From a bacterium (lineage in GTDB: Bacteria > Hydrogenedentota > Hydrogenedentia > Hydrogenedentiales > SLHB01), in contig JAAEQP010000559.1 of assembly GCA_024231375.1 (NCBI GenBank), forward strand, positions 1 to 20,793: 20,793 nucleotides of DNA, written 5' to 3'. Every line of letters begins with the position of its first letter. Within the stretch, counting starts at the first letter, position 1. Positions 1-8,836 of the stretch are shown here, in pieces. Made by a program: the position numbers and the translations under genes. The notes beneath the pieces are model-generated. The model saw nothing but the letters and a program-made list of their open reading frames with translations. It did not search any database and was not told the DNA's origin.

Positions 1-2
1 AG

Positions 3-1668
<1,666 letters not shown>

Positions 1669-1689
1669 GTTTTGCCGACGGAGAGGGCT

Positions 1690-2027
1690 CTCTCGTCATG
1701 CTGAGTGAAACGAAGCGGTGGCGCGCACTGCCAGATGATTGCCTGGGGGCCGCGGAAGCAGGGACAACACTCAGGCCGCGAGAAGACCTGGGACAGTCCC
1801 GTCTCCGTCCGCCTGCGTCGGACTCGAAAAAGTCTCGGCCCTGGCGCGTAGCCCGCGATAAGCGGGGGACAGCCACCCATTGTTGCCCTAGGAAGCGCAA
1901 TAATGGGACGCAAGAGCTTGGCAGTCCCCGTTTGTCGCTTCTGTTTTCGCGCGCATGTGACTTTTTCAACAGCTCCGCAGTCCCGTCTCTCTCGCAGACT
2001 CGCTCGCTTGGTACAGTCCCTGGTTTC
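1690..2027. repeat. Dispersed GGGACAGTCCC-type repeat, copy 1 (composite)
   Basis: The gap between purA and the solute-binding gene is repeat-derived. It contains GGGACAGTCCC near 1791, a CGCGTAGCCCGCGAT block at 1845-1859, an arm at 1959-1984 and a 49-bp block at 1979-2027. The 49-bp block matches 19127-19175 (opposite strand) at 46 of 49 positions. The CGCGTAGCCCGCGAT block and the arm recur in the copy at 10101-10266. The frames that run through it are repeat translations, not genes. The start of the element is approximate. Confidence 0.75.
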
Positions 2028-3290
2028 GCTTGCGTTGTCCTTCTGTTTGCCGTATTCCTGACGGGTTGTCTGTCTGAAGAACCACCAGTTCCGCCGAAGG
2101 AAGCACTGGCGCTGGCTGCATCCCGTATCACCTCCATCCTCGAAGACGATCAATCGCTGGGCCGCGGTCCTCGCATTCACATGTCCGACGCCGTACCGGA
2201 GGACGCGGGTACCGTCGAGTTCTGGTATTTCTCGCATCCTATCATCGCACCGGCGCTGGGACCTTCCGACGGGCAGGCGGCGTTCAACCGTCTGCTGCCG
2301 CCGGGCCACATCCTTGAAGCTCATTTTATTGGCGAATGGCAGTACGCTGTCCAGAAGCTGACCGTCAGCATCGCGGCGAACGACCTGCCCGACCTGGCGC
2401 TGGTGAAGCGGCCGTGGCTGGCGCGGCTCGCGGAGTCGGGCCGCCTCATGCCCCTGGATGCCCTCCTCCCCACTCCCTTGCTGGAGGACATCAGTCCGCG
2501 CGCGCGGGAAGCGGGATCCATCGAAGGGAGGCTGTTCGGGCTGCCGGTAGACGGGTTCTGCCTGGTGTTGTTCTACAACCGGGACATGATTGGCGATGTG
2601 CCGCCCGCTACGTGGGGCGAGCTACGAACGCGCGCGGAGAGGATATCCGAGACCCGGAAGACGGACGGACCCGGATACGCTTTGGGCCATTTCCCGTACT
2701 TGCCGGCGTTGTGGTCTGCGGGAGGCGCTGTGGTGGACGGCACCACGTGCGGCCTGGCGGAACCGACGGCGTTGGAGACGTTGGAATATATCCTCGCATT
2801 ACGCGACGACGGTCTGATGCATCCGCATACGTTCCTGGACCCGGTCACGGGGTTGTCTTTGTTCCTGAGGGGCGATGTGGCCATGACGGTTGCGTCCAGT
2901 GCGGACGTGGCCAAGATGAAGGGCGCGACGTTTGCGTGGGAAATCGCGCCGATTCCGGGCAAGGAAGGTCCGGTCTCGATGCTGGCAGACGACGTGCTAG
3001 TGGCCTTCGGCGAGTATGCGGAGGCCAAACAGAAGGCCATCGCAGCCGCCATCGACCAGTTGATAGGATCTCACATCCTGGGCGAAGCCGCGGCGCGGCG
3101 GGGTTCGGTGCCCATTCGAAAGAGCGTGCTGGAGGAGGTCACCACACCACAACCGCTCTTGGCCGCCTATGATCACGCGCGGTGTACGCCGCTGGTGGGA
3201 CCGTGGAACGAGATTGAGGGGCAGTTGATGCGGCATTTGGTATTGGCGTACCGCTATGTACCCCCAGCGGAATCGCCCGACACGCCTTAG
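1698..3290 (+). CDS. Extracellular solute-binding lipoprotein (ABC type, family 1)
   Basis: The product resembles sugar-type ABC solute-binding proteins. A hydrophobic stretch (ACVVLLFAVFLTGC) ends in an LTGC lipobox, so it is probably a lipid-anchored periplasmic protein. Next comes a family-1 binding fold with VEFWYFSHP, NDLPDLALV, LFGLPVDGFCLVLFYNRDMI, PATWGELRTRAERI and a C-terminal GSVPIRKSVLEE. No permease or ATPase gene lies beside it, so its transporter is elsewhere or absent. The start is uncertain. ATG 1698 has a GGAGAG 12 nt upstream but lies in repeat DNA and would put about 110 residues before the hydrophobic stretch. The only closer in-frame option I see is TTG 1932. The original start may have been displaced by the repeat. 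Substrate cannot be told. Confidence 0.8.
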   Translation: MLSETKRWRALPDDCLGAAEAGTTLRPREDLGQSRLRPPASDSKKSRPWRVARDKRGTATHCCPRKRNNGTQELGSPRLSLLFSRACDFFNSSAVPSLSQTRSLGTVPGFACVVLLFAVFLTGCLSEEPPVPPKEALALAASRITSILEDDQSLGRGPRIHMSDAVPEDAGTVEFWYFSHPIIAPALGPSDGQAAFNRLLPPGHILEAHFIGEWQYAVQKLTVSIAANDLPDLALVKRPWLARLAESGRLMPLDALLPTPLLEDISPRAREAGSIEGRLFGLPVDGFCLVLFYNRDMIGDVPPATWGELRTRAERISETRKTDGPGYALGHFPYLPALWSAGGAVVDGTTCGLAEPTALETLEYILALRDDGLMHPHTFLDPVTGLSLFLRGDVAMTVASSADVAKMKGATFAWEIAPIPGKEGPVSMLADDVLVAFGEYAEAKQKAIAAAIDQLIGSHILGEAAARRGSVPIRKSVLEEVTTPQPLLAAYDHARCTPLVGPWNEIEGQLMRHLVLAYRYVPPAESPDTP

Positions 3291-3299
3291 AGCGCTCTA
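3288..3299. other. 12-bp palindrome joining two convergent stop codons
   Basis: TAGAGCGCTCTA is a perfect palindrome. Its left TAG is the stop of the solute-binding gene and its right CTA is the complement of the alcohol dehydrogenase stop. It is too short and lacks a T tract, so it is not a convincing terminator. Confidence 0.5.
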
Positions 3300-4475
3300 G
3301 CGGATGGCGCCTTCCCAGGCCTGTTCGTAGAGGGCCAGCACCTTCTCCGCCGGAAGATCACCCACCTGATTCTTGAAGCGGTAGGGGTCCGTCACGATGT
3401 GGTCCGCGAAGCCGCGAAGCGGGCCGAGTTCGACGCCGGCATCCTTCGCGGCGGGGGACACGTCAAGTTCACCCAAGAGTGCGTGCAGGGCGTTGGCCAC
3501 CTTGAGACCGGCTTCTTCGGCGGTGGGGTGTGCGCTGATGCCCAAGGCGCCCGCGATGGCCGCGACCACCTCGGGGAGATGGTCCGCGTTATGCTGGAAG
3601 AGGGGCGTGAGGAGCAGGGCGTTCGCCAAACCGTGGGCCACACCGAACTCGATGGTGAGGTAGTAACCCATCCCATGCACCAGCGTGGTACCTGTCTGGG
3701 CGATGACGCAACCGGACAGGAGCGAGGCGTAGAGCATGGCCGATCGGGCTTCGATGTCTTGGCCGTCGTCCGCGGCGGCGGGCAACCATCGCTTGACCAA
3801 ACGGCAGGCTTCCAGGCCCAAAAGGGTGGTGAGGGGTCCGGCCTTCTTCGAGACGATGCCTTCCATGGCCTGGCTCAACACGTCGAGACCGGTGTTGACG
3901 GTGATGGTGCGCGGAAGGGACAGGGTCACCTCCGGGTCCAGGATCGCAAGCCGGGGATAGACGACCCTCCCAGAGACGGTGCGTTTGACGCCCGCGTCCG
4001 CATCCACGATGACGGCGCCGGGGGTGACTTCGCTGCCGGTTCCGGCCGTGGTGGGAATGGCGACGATGGGCAGAGCGCCGTTGGTGAATTTGTCGGCGCC
4101 GAAGTAATCGGCGCAGAGGCCGGGATTCAGGGCCAACCCCGCAGCCGCCTTGGCCACGTCCATGGGACTGCCGCCCCCGAGCGCTACGACGAAGTCGCAG
4201 GCCTCATCACGGCATTGCTTGGCGGCGCGTTCGCAGGTGGTGGTCGTGGGGTTCTCTTCGACGTCGTCGAAGAGGCCGGCGCCCGGGAACAGGGCGAGGA
4301 CGCGGTCGAGCAATCCCGATTCGTGGGCCGATCGTTTCCCCGTGACGACGAGTGGCCGGGATCCCAGGGCCGCACACCGACTCGTCAATTCGGATAGCGT
4401 TCCGGCCCCGAACACCACTTCGGTGGGCACGAAGAACCGAAAGGGGGCGCTGCTATCATCAACCCAGTCTGTCAT
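3297..4475 (-). CDS. Iron-containing alcohol dehydrogenase family protein
   Basis: This 392-residue protein has the group III (iron-type) alcohol dehydrogenase layout. An N-terminal dinucleotide-binding half carries GGGSPMDVAKA (residues 100-110) and PTTAGTGSEVTPGAVI (141-156). A helical metal-binding half follows. Of the usual ligands Asp-His-His-His, I see Asp198, His267 and His281, but the position four after Asp198 is Gln202. The nearby His four after the third ligand is Tyr271. It should be an NAD(P)-linked oxidoreductase of small alcohols or aldehydes; substrate is unknown. Its start overlaps the 3' end of the TPR gene by 17 bp, indicating one operon, and it converges on the solute-binding gene. 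Family confident, reaction unknown. Confidence 0.92.
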   Translation of the reverse strand: MTDWVDDSSAPFRFFVPTEVVFGAGTLSELTSRCAALGSRPLVVTGKRSAHESGLLDRVLALFPGAGLFDDVEENPTTTTCERAAKQCRDEACDFVVALGGGSPMDVAKAAAGLALNPGLCADYFGADKFTNGALPIVAIPTTAGTGSEVTPGAVIVDADAGVKRTVSGRVVYPRLAILDPEVTLSLPRTITVNTGLDVLSQAMEGIVSKKAGPLTTLLGLEACRLVKRWLPAAADDGQDIEARSAMLYASLLSGCVIAQTGTTLVHGMGYYLTIEFGVAHGLANALLLTPLFQHNADHLPEVVAAIAGALGISAHPTAEEAGLKVANALHALLGELDVSPAAKDAGVELGPLRGFADHIVTDPYRFKNQVGDLPAEKVLALYEQAWEGAIR

Positions 4476-4929
4476 CCAACCACTCGTTAACTTTCTTCTT
4501 CTTGGATTCGAGGACCCGGAGCTTCCGCGATGCCTTCTCGGCGGCCTCGGAATTGGGATCGACCTCGATGGCTTTGTTCCAATACGTAGCCGCTTCGGTG
4601 AGGCGTCCCTGCTTGTAGAGGGTGTAGCCCAGGTAGGTGTAGGCGAGGCCGCTATTCGCGTCGGTCAGAATCGCGTCCCTCAGCACCTCTTCGGCTTGGG
4701 CATAGCGCTTCTGGTTGTAGTGTTGACGCCCTTCCTCGACCTGGCGCGCGGCTGCTTTGCTGTCGCTGGTGGGCCGTTTCGCGCCCACCGAATCCTTCAG
4801 CCTACGCGTGTCTTTGGCGATGACGCCGAGGGCCTCGGACGCGGACTCCCTGCCGCGCGCGATGCGTTTCGCGTGCTTGCCGAGATTCTTGGTGTAGGTC
4901 TTCGCTCTGGATAGGAATCCACGGGGCAT
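4459..4929 (-). CDS. Small TPR-repeat protein
   Basis: A 156-residue soluble protein. The first 60 residues are strongly basic and helical (KTYTKNLGKHAKRIARGRES). Two tetratricopeptide repeats follow: GRQHYNQKRYAQAEEVLRDA, then AYTYLGYTLYKQGRLTEAATYWNKAIEVDPNS. The C-terminus is a Lys-rich helix (ESKKKKVNEWLDDRLG). TPRs mediate protein contacts; no enzyme motif or signal peptide is visible. The start is preceded by GGGAGA about 10 nt upstream and by a plausible promoter. The last codons overlap the alcohol dehydrogenase start, so the two are probably cotranscribed and coupled. Confidence 0.85.
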   Translation of the reverse strand: MPRGFLSRAKTYTKNLGKHAKRIARGRESASEALGVIAKDTRRLKDSVGAKRPTSDSKAAARQVEEGRQHYNQKRYAQAEEVLRDAILTDANSGLAYTYLGYTLYKQGRLTEAATYWNKAIEVDPNSEAAEKASRKLRVLESKKKKVNEWLDDRLG

Positions 4930-4953
4930 GAGGCCAATCTCCCATTCGCATCC

Positions 4954-4983
4954 ATGATACCATCATTCACCGGGGCATGGTAA
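4954..4983 (-). promoter_or_regulatory. Possible promoter of the TPR-alcohol dehydrogenase operon
   Basis: Read on the minus strand, TTACCA (4983-4978) and TATCAT (4959-4954) are separated by 18 bp. The -10 box is one mismatch from consensus and the -35 has four of six bases. It lies 25 bp before the TPR start codon. Confidence 0.4.
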
Positions 4984-5028
4984 GGGCCTTGTTGAGTGTT
5001 GTGGTTACCAGAAGGCCAATTCGGGCGG

Positions 5029-5058
5029 TTTACACACGGTGCAGGGCCGGAATACAAT
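5029..5058 (+). promoter_or_regulatory. Likely sigma70-type promoter of the antiporter gene
   Basis: TTTACA at 5029-5034 and TACAAT at 5053-5058 are separated by 18 bp, each one mismatch from consensus. Transcription would begin near 5065. That argues against any antiporter start upstream of this point and leaves ATG 5088 or ATG 5157. Confidence 0.55.
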
Positions 5059-5156
5059 GTGCCCGGCGAGACGTTCGCAGATCGTCCATGGGCGGACAAA
5101 GCAGGAGACAGGCACTGAGCATTATCGAGGCGCTGAATCTCCCCGGGGCCAACGAC

Positions 5157-6851
5157 ATGAGCCCCCTGATGGTCCTGTCCGTTATCGTCCTCGTGGGCGG
5201 CGGTGGCGGGTTGATCGCGCGTGCGCTACGGGTGCCGGGCATCACAGGGAACATCATCGCGGGCGCGATCCTCGGGTTCACCCTGTTTCGCGACATCGAG
5301 GTGGCGAAAGCCCTGCAGCCCCTGTCCACCTTCGCCATGTCCCTCATCGCTGTGTCCGTGGGCGGGCATCTGTCGTATCGGCGGATTCACAACGCGCTGC
5401 GCCGCATTCTGACCATCGCCCTGTTCGAATCGATGGTCGTCGTCACGGTGGTCACGGTTGCGCTACGGTACGTGATGTCCGTCCCGTGGCCGGTGGCCGC
5501 TCTGCTGGGGTGCATGGCGGTTGAGACGGCCCCCGCGACTACGGTGGCCCTCATTCGTGAGGCCCGCGCCCGCGGATCCTTCGTGAAGACGCTGGTGTCG
5601 GTGGTGGCGGTGGACAACATCCTGTGCATCATGCTGTTCGTGTTCGTCGAAACGCTCGATGCAGACTACTACGATCCGGAGACCAGTCTGGGGATGGCAA
5701 GGGCCCTGTGGGATACGGTCTTCCAGCTAGGGGGATCCCTGGCGATTGGGTTGGGACTCGGAAAGATCACGCAACGTGCGGTGAACCATACGTATCGGTT
5801 CCACAACTTCAGCACGTCTTTCGTGGGCATTCTTCTCTGCACCGGATTGTCCACCTACTTCGGGTTCAGCCCGTTGTTGACGTCGCTGTTCTTCGGCATG
5901 TATTTCGGCAACATCCCCGGCGAGGCCGAGAACCAACTGGAGATCCTCGACCCCATTCAGCCGTTGCTGCATGTGTGCTTCTTCACCTTGGCCGGGGCAG
6001 CCCTTCACCTCACCGAACTCAAAGCCGCGGGCATCGTGTGCATTGTGTATGTGGCGGTGCGGTTCGCGGGCAAGGCCCTAGGCGCCTGGGTCGGTGGCGT
6101 AGTGTCGCGGAGTTCGAAGCGCATCTGGTCCAACATGCCCCTGGCCCTTATGCCTCAATCCGCGGTGGCCATTGGTCTTGTCGTGGTCCTCGAAGGTGAC
6201 CCGCGCATTCCGACGGAGATCTCGTCGCTCGTGGGTGCGTTGGTGCTGGCGTCAGTCACGGTGAACGAAATCGTGGGGCCCTTCCTCACGCGCGCGGCGC
6301 TGAACCGGTCGCGTGAAGCGGGCCTGGACCGTCCGCGGCTCATCGAGTTCCTTCACGAGGAGTTCATCCTCACCGGCCTCCAGGCGAAGGACAAATGGGA
6401 TGCGCTCCGGAAGATGACGGATTTCTTCGTGCGCACCCATAACATCCCGACCGACCGCCGCGATTCCTTGTACGAAACGGTGGTCGAGCGGGAGCGGTCG
6501 ATGACCACCGCCATTGGGCTGGGCGCCGCGATCCCGCACGGGCGCATTGAGTCGGGAAGCTCCATCCGCGGCGTGCTGGGCATCTGCCGGGATGGGGTGG
6601 ACTTCGACGCCAGGGACGGAGAACCGGTGCGGCTGATCATGCTGATCGTAACGCCCGAGGATCACGACAAGCATCATCTTGAGGTGATGGCCAGCCTGGC
6701 CGGCATGGTGTCGAGCGAAGCGATTCGGGAACGGCTCGTCGCCGCCATAGACGCCAACGACGCGTGGGAAGTGATTGAGGACGAAGAGGCGCGCGGATAC
6801 AACTACTTTCTTGAAGGGGAGGATGGGGAACCGACCTCGTCCGAGCAGTAA
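5157..6851 (+). CDS. Cation/proton antiporter (CPA2 type) fused to a PTS EIIA-like domain
   Basis: The N-terminal 390 or so residues are a polytopic inner-membrane exchanger of the CPA2 Na+(K+)/H+ type. It begins MSPLMVLSVIVLVGGGGGLI, has the typical RVPGITGNIIAGAILG motif and about 11-12 hydrophobic segments. The cytosolic C-terminus is a PTS EIIA type-2-like domain with GAAIPHGRI (His461 by this start, the position normally phosphorylated) and LIVTPEDHDKHHLEVMASLAGM. In related fusions the EIIA-like domain is thought to be sensory or regulatory; that its activity is tuned by phosphorylation is inference. ATG 5088 is an alternative start adding 23 residues; 5157 gives the more family-like N-terminus. 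It is divergent from the TPR gene. The next gene starts 7 bp after its stop. Confidence 0.9.
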   Translation: MSPLMVLSVIVLVGGGGGLIARALRVPGITGNIIAGAILGFTLFRDIEVAKALQPLSTFAMSLIAVSVGGHLSYRRIHNALRRILTIALFESMVVVTVVTVALRYVMSVPWPVAALLGCMAVETAPATTVALIREARARGSFVKTLVSVVAVDNILCIMLFVFVETLDADYYDPETSLGMARALWDTVFQLGGSLAIGLGLGKITQRAVNHTYRFHNFSTSFVGILLCTGLSTYFGFSPLLTSLFFGMYFGNIPGEAENQLEILDPIQPLLHVCFFTLAGAALHLTELKAAGIVCIVYVAVRFAGKALGAWVGGVVSRSSKRIWSNMPLALMPQSAVAIGLVVVLEGDPRIPTEISSLVGALVLASVTVNEIVGPFLTRAALNRSREAGLDRPRLIEFLHEEFILTGLQAKDKWDALRKMTDFFVRTHNIPTDRRDSLYETVVERERSMTTAIGLGAAIPHGRIESGSSIRGVLGICRDGVDFDARDGEPVRLIMLIVTPEDHDKHHLEVMASLAGMVSSEAIRERLVAAIDANDAWEVIEDEEARGYNYFLEGEDGEPTSSEQ

Positions 6852-6858
6852 ACACACC

Positions 6859-7605
6859 ATGATCATCGATTGCCATGCCCACATTCGCGACGCCGACAAC
6901 ACTCATCTGCGCGACATTCTGGTCGCCGCGGACCGCGCCGGCGTGGACAAGCTGTGCATCAGTTCGCTGGGCCGGGAATGGACCGAGTTCCCGGACGAGG
7001 CGCGTCTTGAGGAGGCCGCCGAGGATGTGCTGGCCGCTCTTGATGCCCATCCCGACCGGTTCATCGGATACACGTATGTCAGCGCGGATTGGGTGGAGAA
7101 ATCGCTCGACCTTGTGGACAGAACAATCGCCGACGGCCCCTGCCGCATCATCAAGCTGTGGGTATCCCAGTTCGCGGACGATCCTCGGCTGGACGCACTG
7201 TTCGCCAAGGCCATCGAGTTGGACGTGCCGGTGATGGCCCACACCTGGGTGAAGGCAACGGGCAACATGACGAAGGAATCCACGTACCACAACGTTGTGA
7301 ACGCGGCGGCGCGTCATCCTGAGTTGCGCATCTGGTTCGCCCATTGCAGCGGACGTTGGGAGGAGGCGGCGCGCGTGATGCGCGACCAACCAAATGTGGC
7401 GGTGGACATCTGCGGGGGCGAGCCCGAGGACGGAGTGGTGGAATGTCTGTTGAAGCACGTGGGCCCGGAACGCGTGTTCTACGGGTCGGATGTTCCCGGG
7501 CGCAGCTTGGTGGTGCAGATGGCGAAAGTATTGTCGGCCGACATCAGCGACGAGGCGAAGACGCTGATTCTCGGCGAAGCAGTAAGGCGGTGGATTCGTG
7601 ATTGA
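6859..7605 (+). CDS. Amidohydrolase family protein (metal ligands intact)
   Basis: A 248-residue amidohydrolase-2-type TIM-barrel protein. The metal site is complete: His6 and His8 in DCHAH, His128 in VMAHTW, His162 in WFAHCSGRW and Asp211 in FYGSDVPG. Such enzymes hydrolyse or decarboxylate small substrates; the actual one is not evident. I place the start at ATG 6859 because it directly yields the canonical MIIDCHAH beginning and sits 7 bp after the antiporter stop. It overlaps the next amidohydrolase-fold gene by 8 bp, so the two are coupled, suggesting that the proteins work together. Confidence 0.9.
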   Translation: MIIDCHAHIRDADNTHLRDILVAADRAGVDKLCISSLGREWTEFPDEARLEEAAEDVLAALDAHPDRFIGYTYVSADWVEKSLDLVDRTIADGPCRIIKLWVSQFADDPRLDALFAKAIELDVPVMAHTWVKATGNMTKESTYHNVVNAAARHPELRIWFAHCSGRWEEAARVMRDQPNVAVDICGGEPEDGVVECLLKHVGPERVFYGSDVPGRSLVVQMAKVLSADISDEAKTLILGEAVRRWIRD

Positions 7606-8350
7606 TTTCAATGTGAAGCTGGGGCATTGGCCCTATCGACCCGTGAAGCAGTTGGATGCCCTGCTGACGCAGATGGATCGGCTGGGCATCGAGAAGGCGG
7701 TGGTGTCGTCGCTCCATTCGGTGTTCTACCTGAATCCGCAGGATGGCAACGAGGAACTCTACGCCGCTGTGGCGCCGCATGCGGACCGGTTGATGCCGTT
7801 CGCCGTGGTGAAGCCCAACTTCACGTTGTGCGAAGAGGACCTGGCGAAATGTCTCGGCGCCTATGGCATGCGGGGCGTGGTGCTGCATTCCAACTACCAC
7901 CGCTACGAATTGGACGACCCCGCCCTGAGCCCGCTCATGCAGTTGGCGCAGGAGTACGCGGTTCCGGTGTGCGTGCATATGGGATTGGAAGATCCCCGTC
8001 GGCAGTACGACCGCGAGGCCATCATGCCGGTAGTGCCGGTGGCGATTGGCGCGCTGGCCGAGGCGTATCCCAATGTGGAGGTGGTGGCGCTTGGTCTCAA
8101 GTTCGGGCAGGAACGGTTGCTGGGCGATCCCATGCCGCCCAACGTGTCGTTCGACATTTCCAACTACGAGACCATGGGCGATCTGGCCAGCACGCCGGGC
8201 GCCGTCGACCGCAGCCGGATGCTGTTCGGCACGGGGTTTCCCATGTTCAGCATGGAAGCGAATGTGGAGAAGCTGGCGCGGTCCGGGTTAGACGATGCGG
8301 AGCGTCAAGCCATTGCGCGGGACAATGCGGCGCGGCTACTCGGACTCTGA
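7598..8350 (+). CDS. Amidohydrolase-fold protein lacking most metal ligands
   Basis: A 250-residue protein of the same fold as its upstream neighbour, but the metal site is degenerate. The N-terminal HxH is replaced by DFNVKLG, the third-strand His by VVALGLK, and the catalytic Asp by Gly213 in FGTGFP. Only His127 (VCVHMG) remains. The N-terminal pattern D.N...WP.R occurs in a known branch of amidohydrolase-like proteins, so this is probably a stable non-metal variant rather than a decayed gene. It starts with GTG 7598 inside the upstream gene, with an 8-bp overlap. It ends 15 bp into the convergent minus-strand gene. A partner, scaffold or ligand-binding role is inference. Confidence 0.85.
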   Translation: MIDFNVKLGHWPYRPVKQLDALLTQMDRLGIEKAVVSSLHSVFYLNPQDGNEELYAAVAPHADRLMPFAVVKPNFTLCEEDLAKCLGAYGMRGVVLHSNYHRYELDDPALSPLMQLAQEYAVPVCVHMGLEDPRRQYDREAIMPVVPVAIGALAEAYPNVEVVALGLKFGQERLLGDPMPPNVSFDISNYETMGDLASTPGAVDRSRMLFGTGFPMFSMEANVEKLARSGLDDAERQAIARDNAARLLGL

Positions 8351-8836
8351 GACGCCTGGGGGCGGCGTGACACGGGGGCTGGGAAGCAGATACACGATCA
8401 GCCACAGCCCTGCGTAGAGCAATCGTCCCGAAACCTTCTGACACACCCACCGAACGACAACAGGGACTACGTGGCGGCCCAGGCGGAGTGAACGTCCGCG
8501 AGACCCTAGACAGTCACACGTTTTCGCACCGGTGAGACTTGCCAGTCCGCGCAGCCGAATGCTTGGGAAGAGAACGACGAACCGATCGAACCGTTTCCGG
8601 CGCAACTGTTGAATAAGCCCTAGAAATGGCCCCGGATTGCGTGGGGAGTAGCTGGCGGACCCCGTAGACAGGACGTCGTCCGCGAGCTTGGTGAAGGCAT
8701 CGGCGTCTGCGAGGTCGGACGGCACGATGGCGCAGATGTGGGCGTCGGGATTGGCATCACGGAGGAGTCGCAAGGCTTGGGCGAAGTCGCGGCCCTTGCT
8801 GTAGAACACGCCGATGTGGAGTTGCTCGCGGCTCAT
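8336..8836 (-). CDS. Small hypothetical protein with C-terminal membrane segment
   Basis: I do not recognise this 166-residue protein confidently. The N-terminal half looks like an alpha/beta nucleotide-binding-type half-domain (LHIGVFYSKGRDF, HICAIVPSDLADADAF). Then come FDRFVVLFPSIRLRGLASLTGA and one hydrophobic stretch (LLYAGLWLIVYLLPSP) near the C-terminus. Its ATG overlaps the stop of the upstream glycosyltransferase in an ATGA, so it is translationally coupled to it. A membrane-bound partner in glycan synthesis is a reasonable guess from context only. It overlaps the convergent amidohydrolase-fold gene by 15 bp. Confidence 0.7.
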   Translation of the reverse strand: MSREQLHIGVFYSKGRDFAQALRLLRDANPDAHICAIVPSDLADADAFTKLADDVLSTGSASYSPRNPGPFLGLIQQLRRKRFDRFVVLFPSIRLRGLASLTGAKTCDCLGSRGRSLRLGRHVVPVVVRWVCQKVSGRLLYAGLWLIVYLLPSPRVTPPPGVSESE

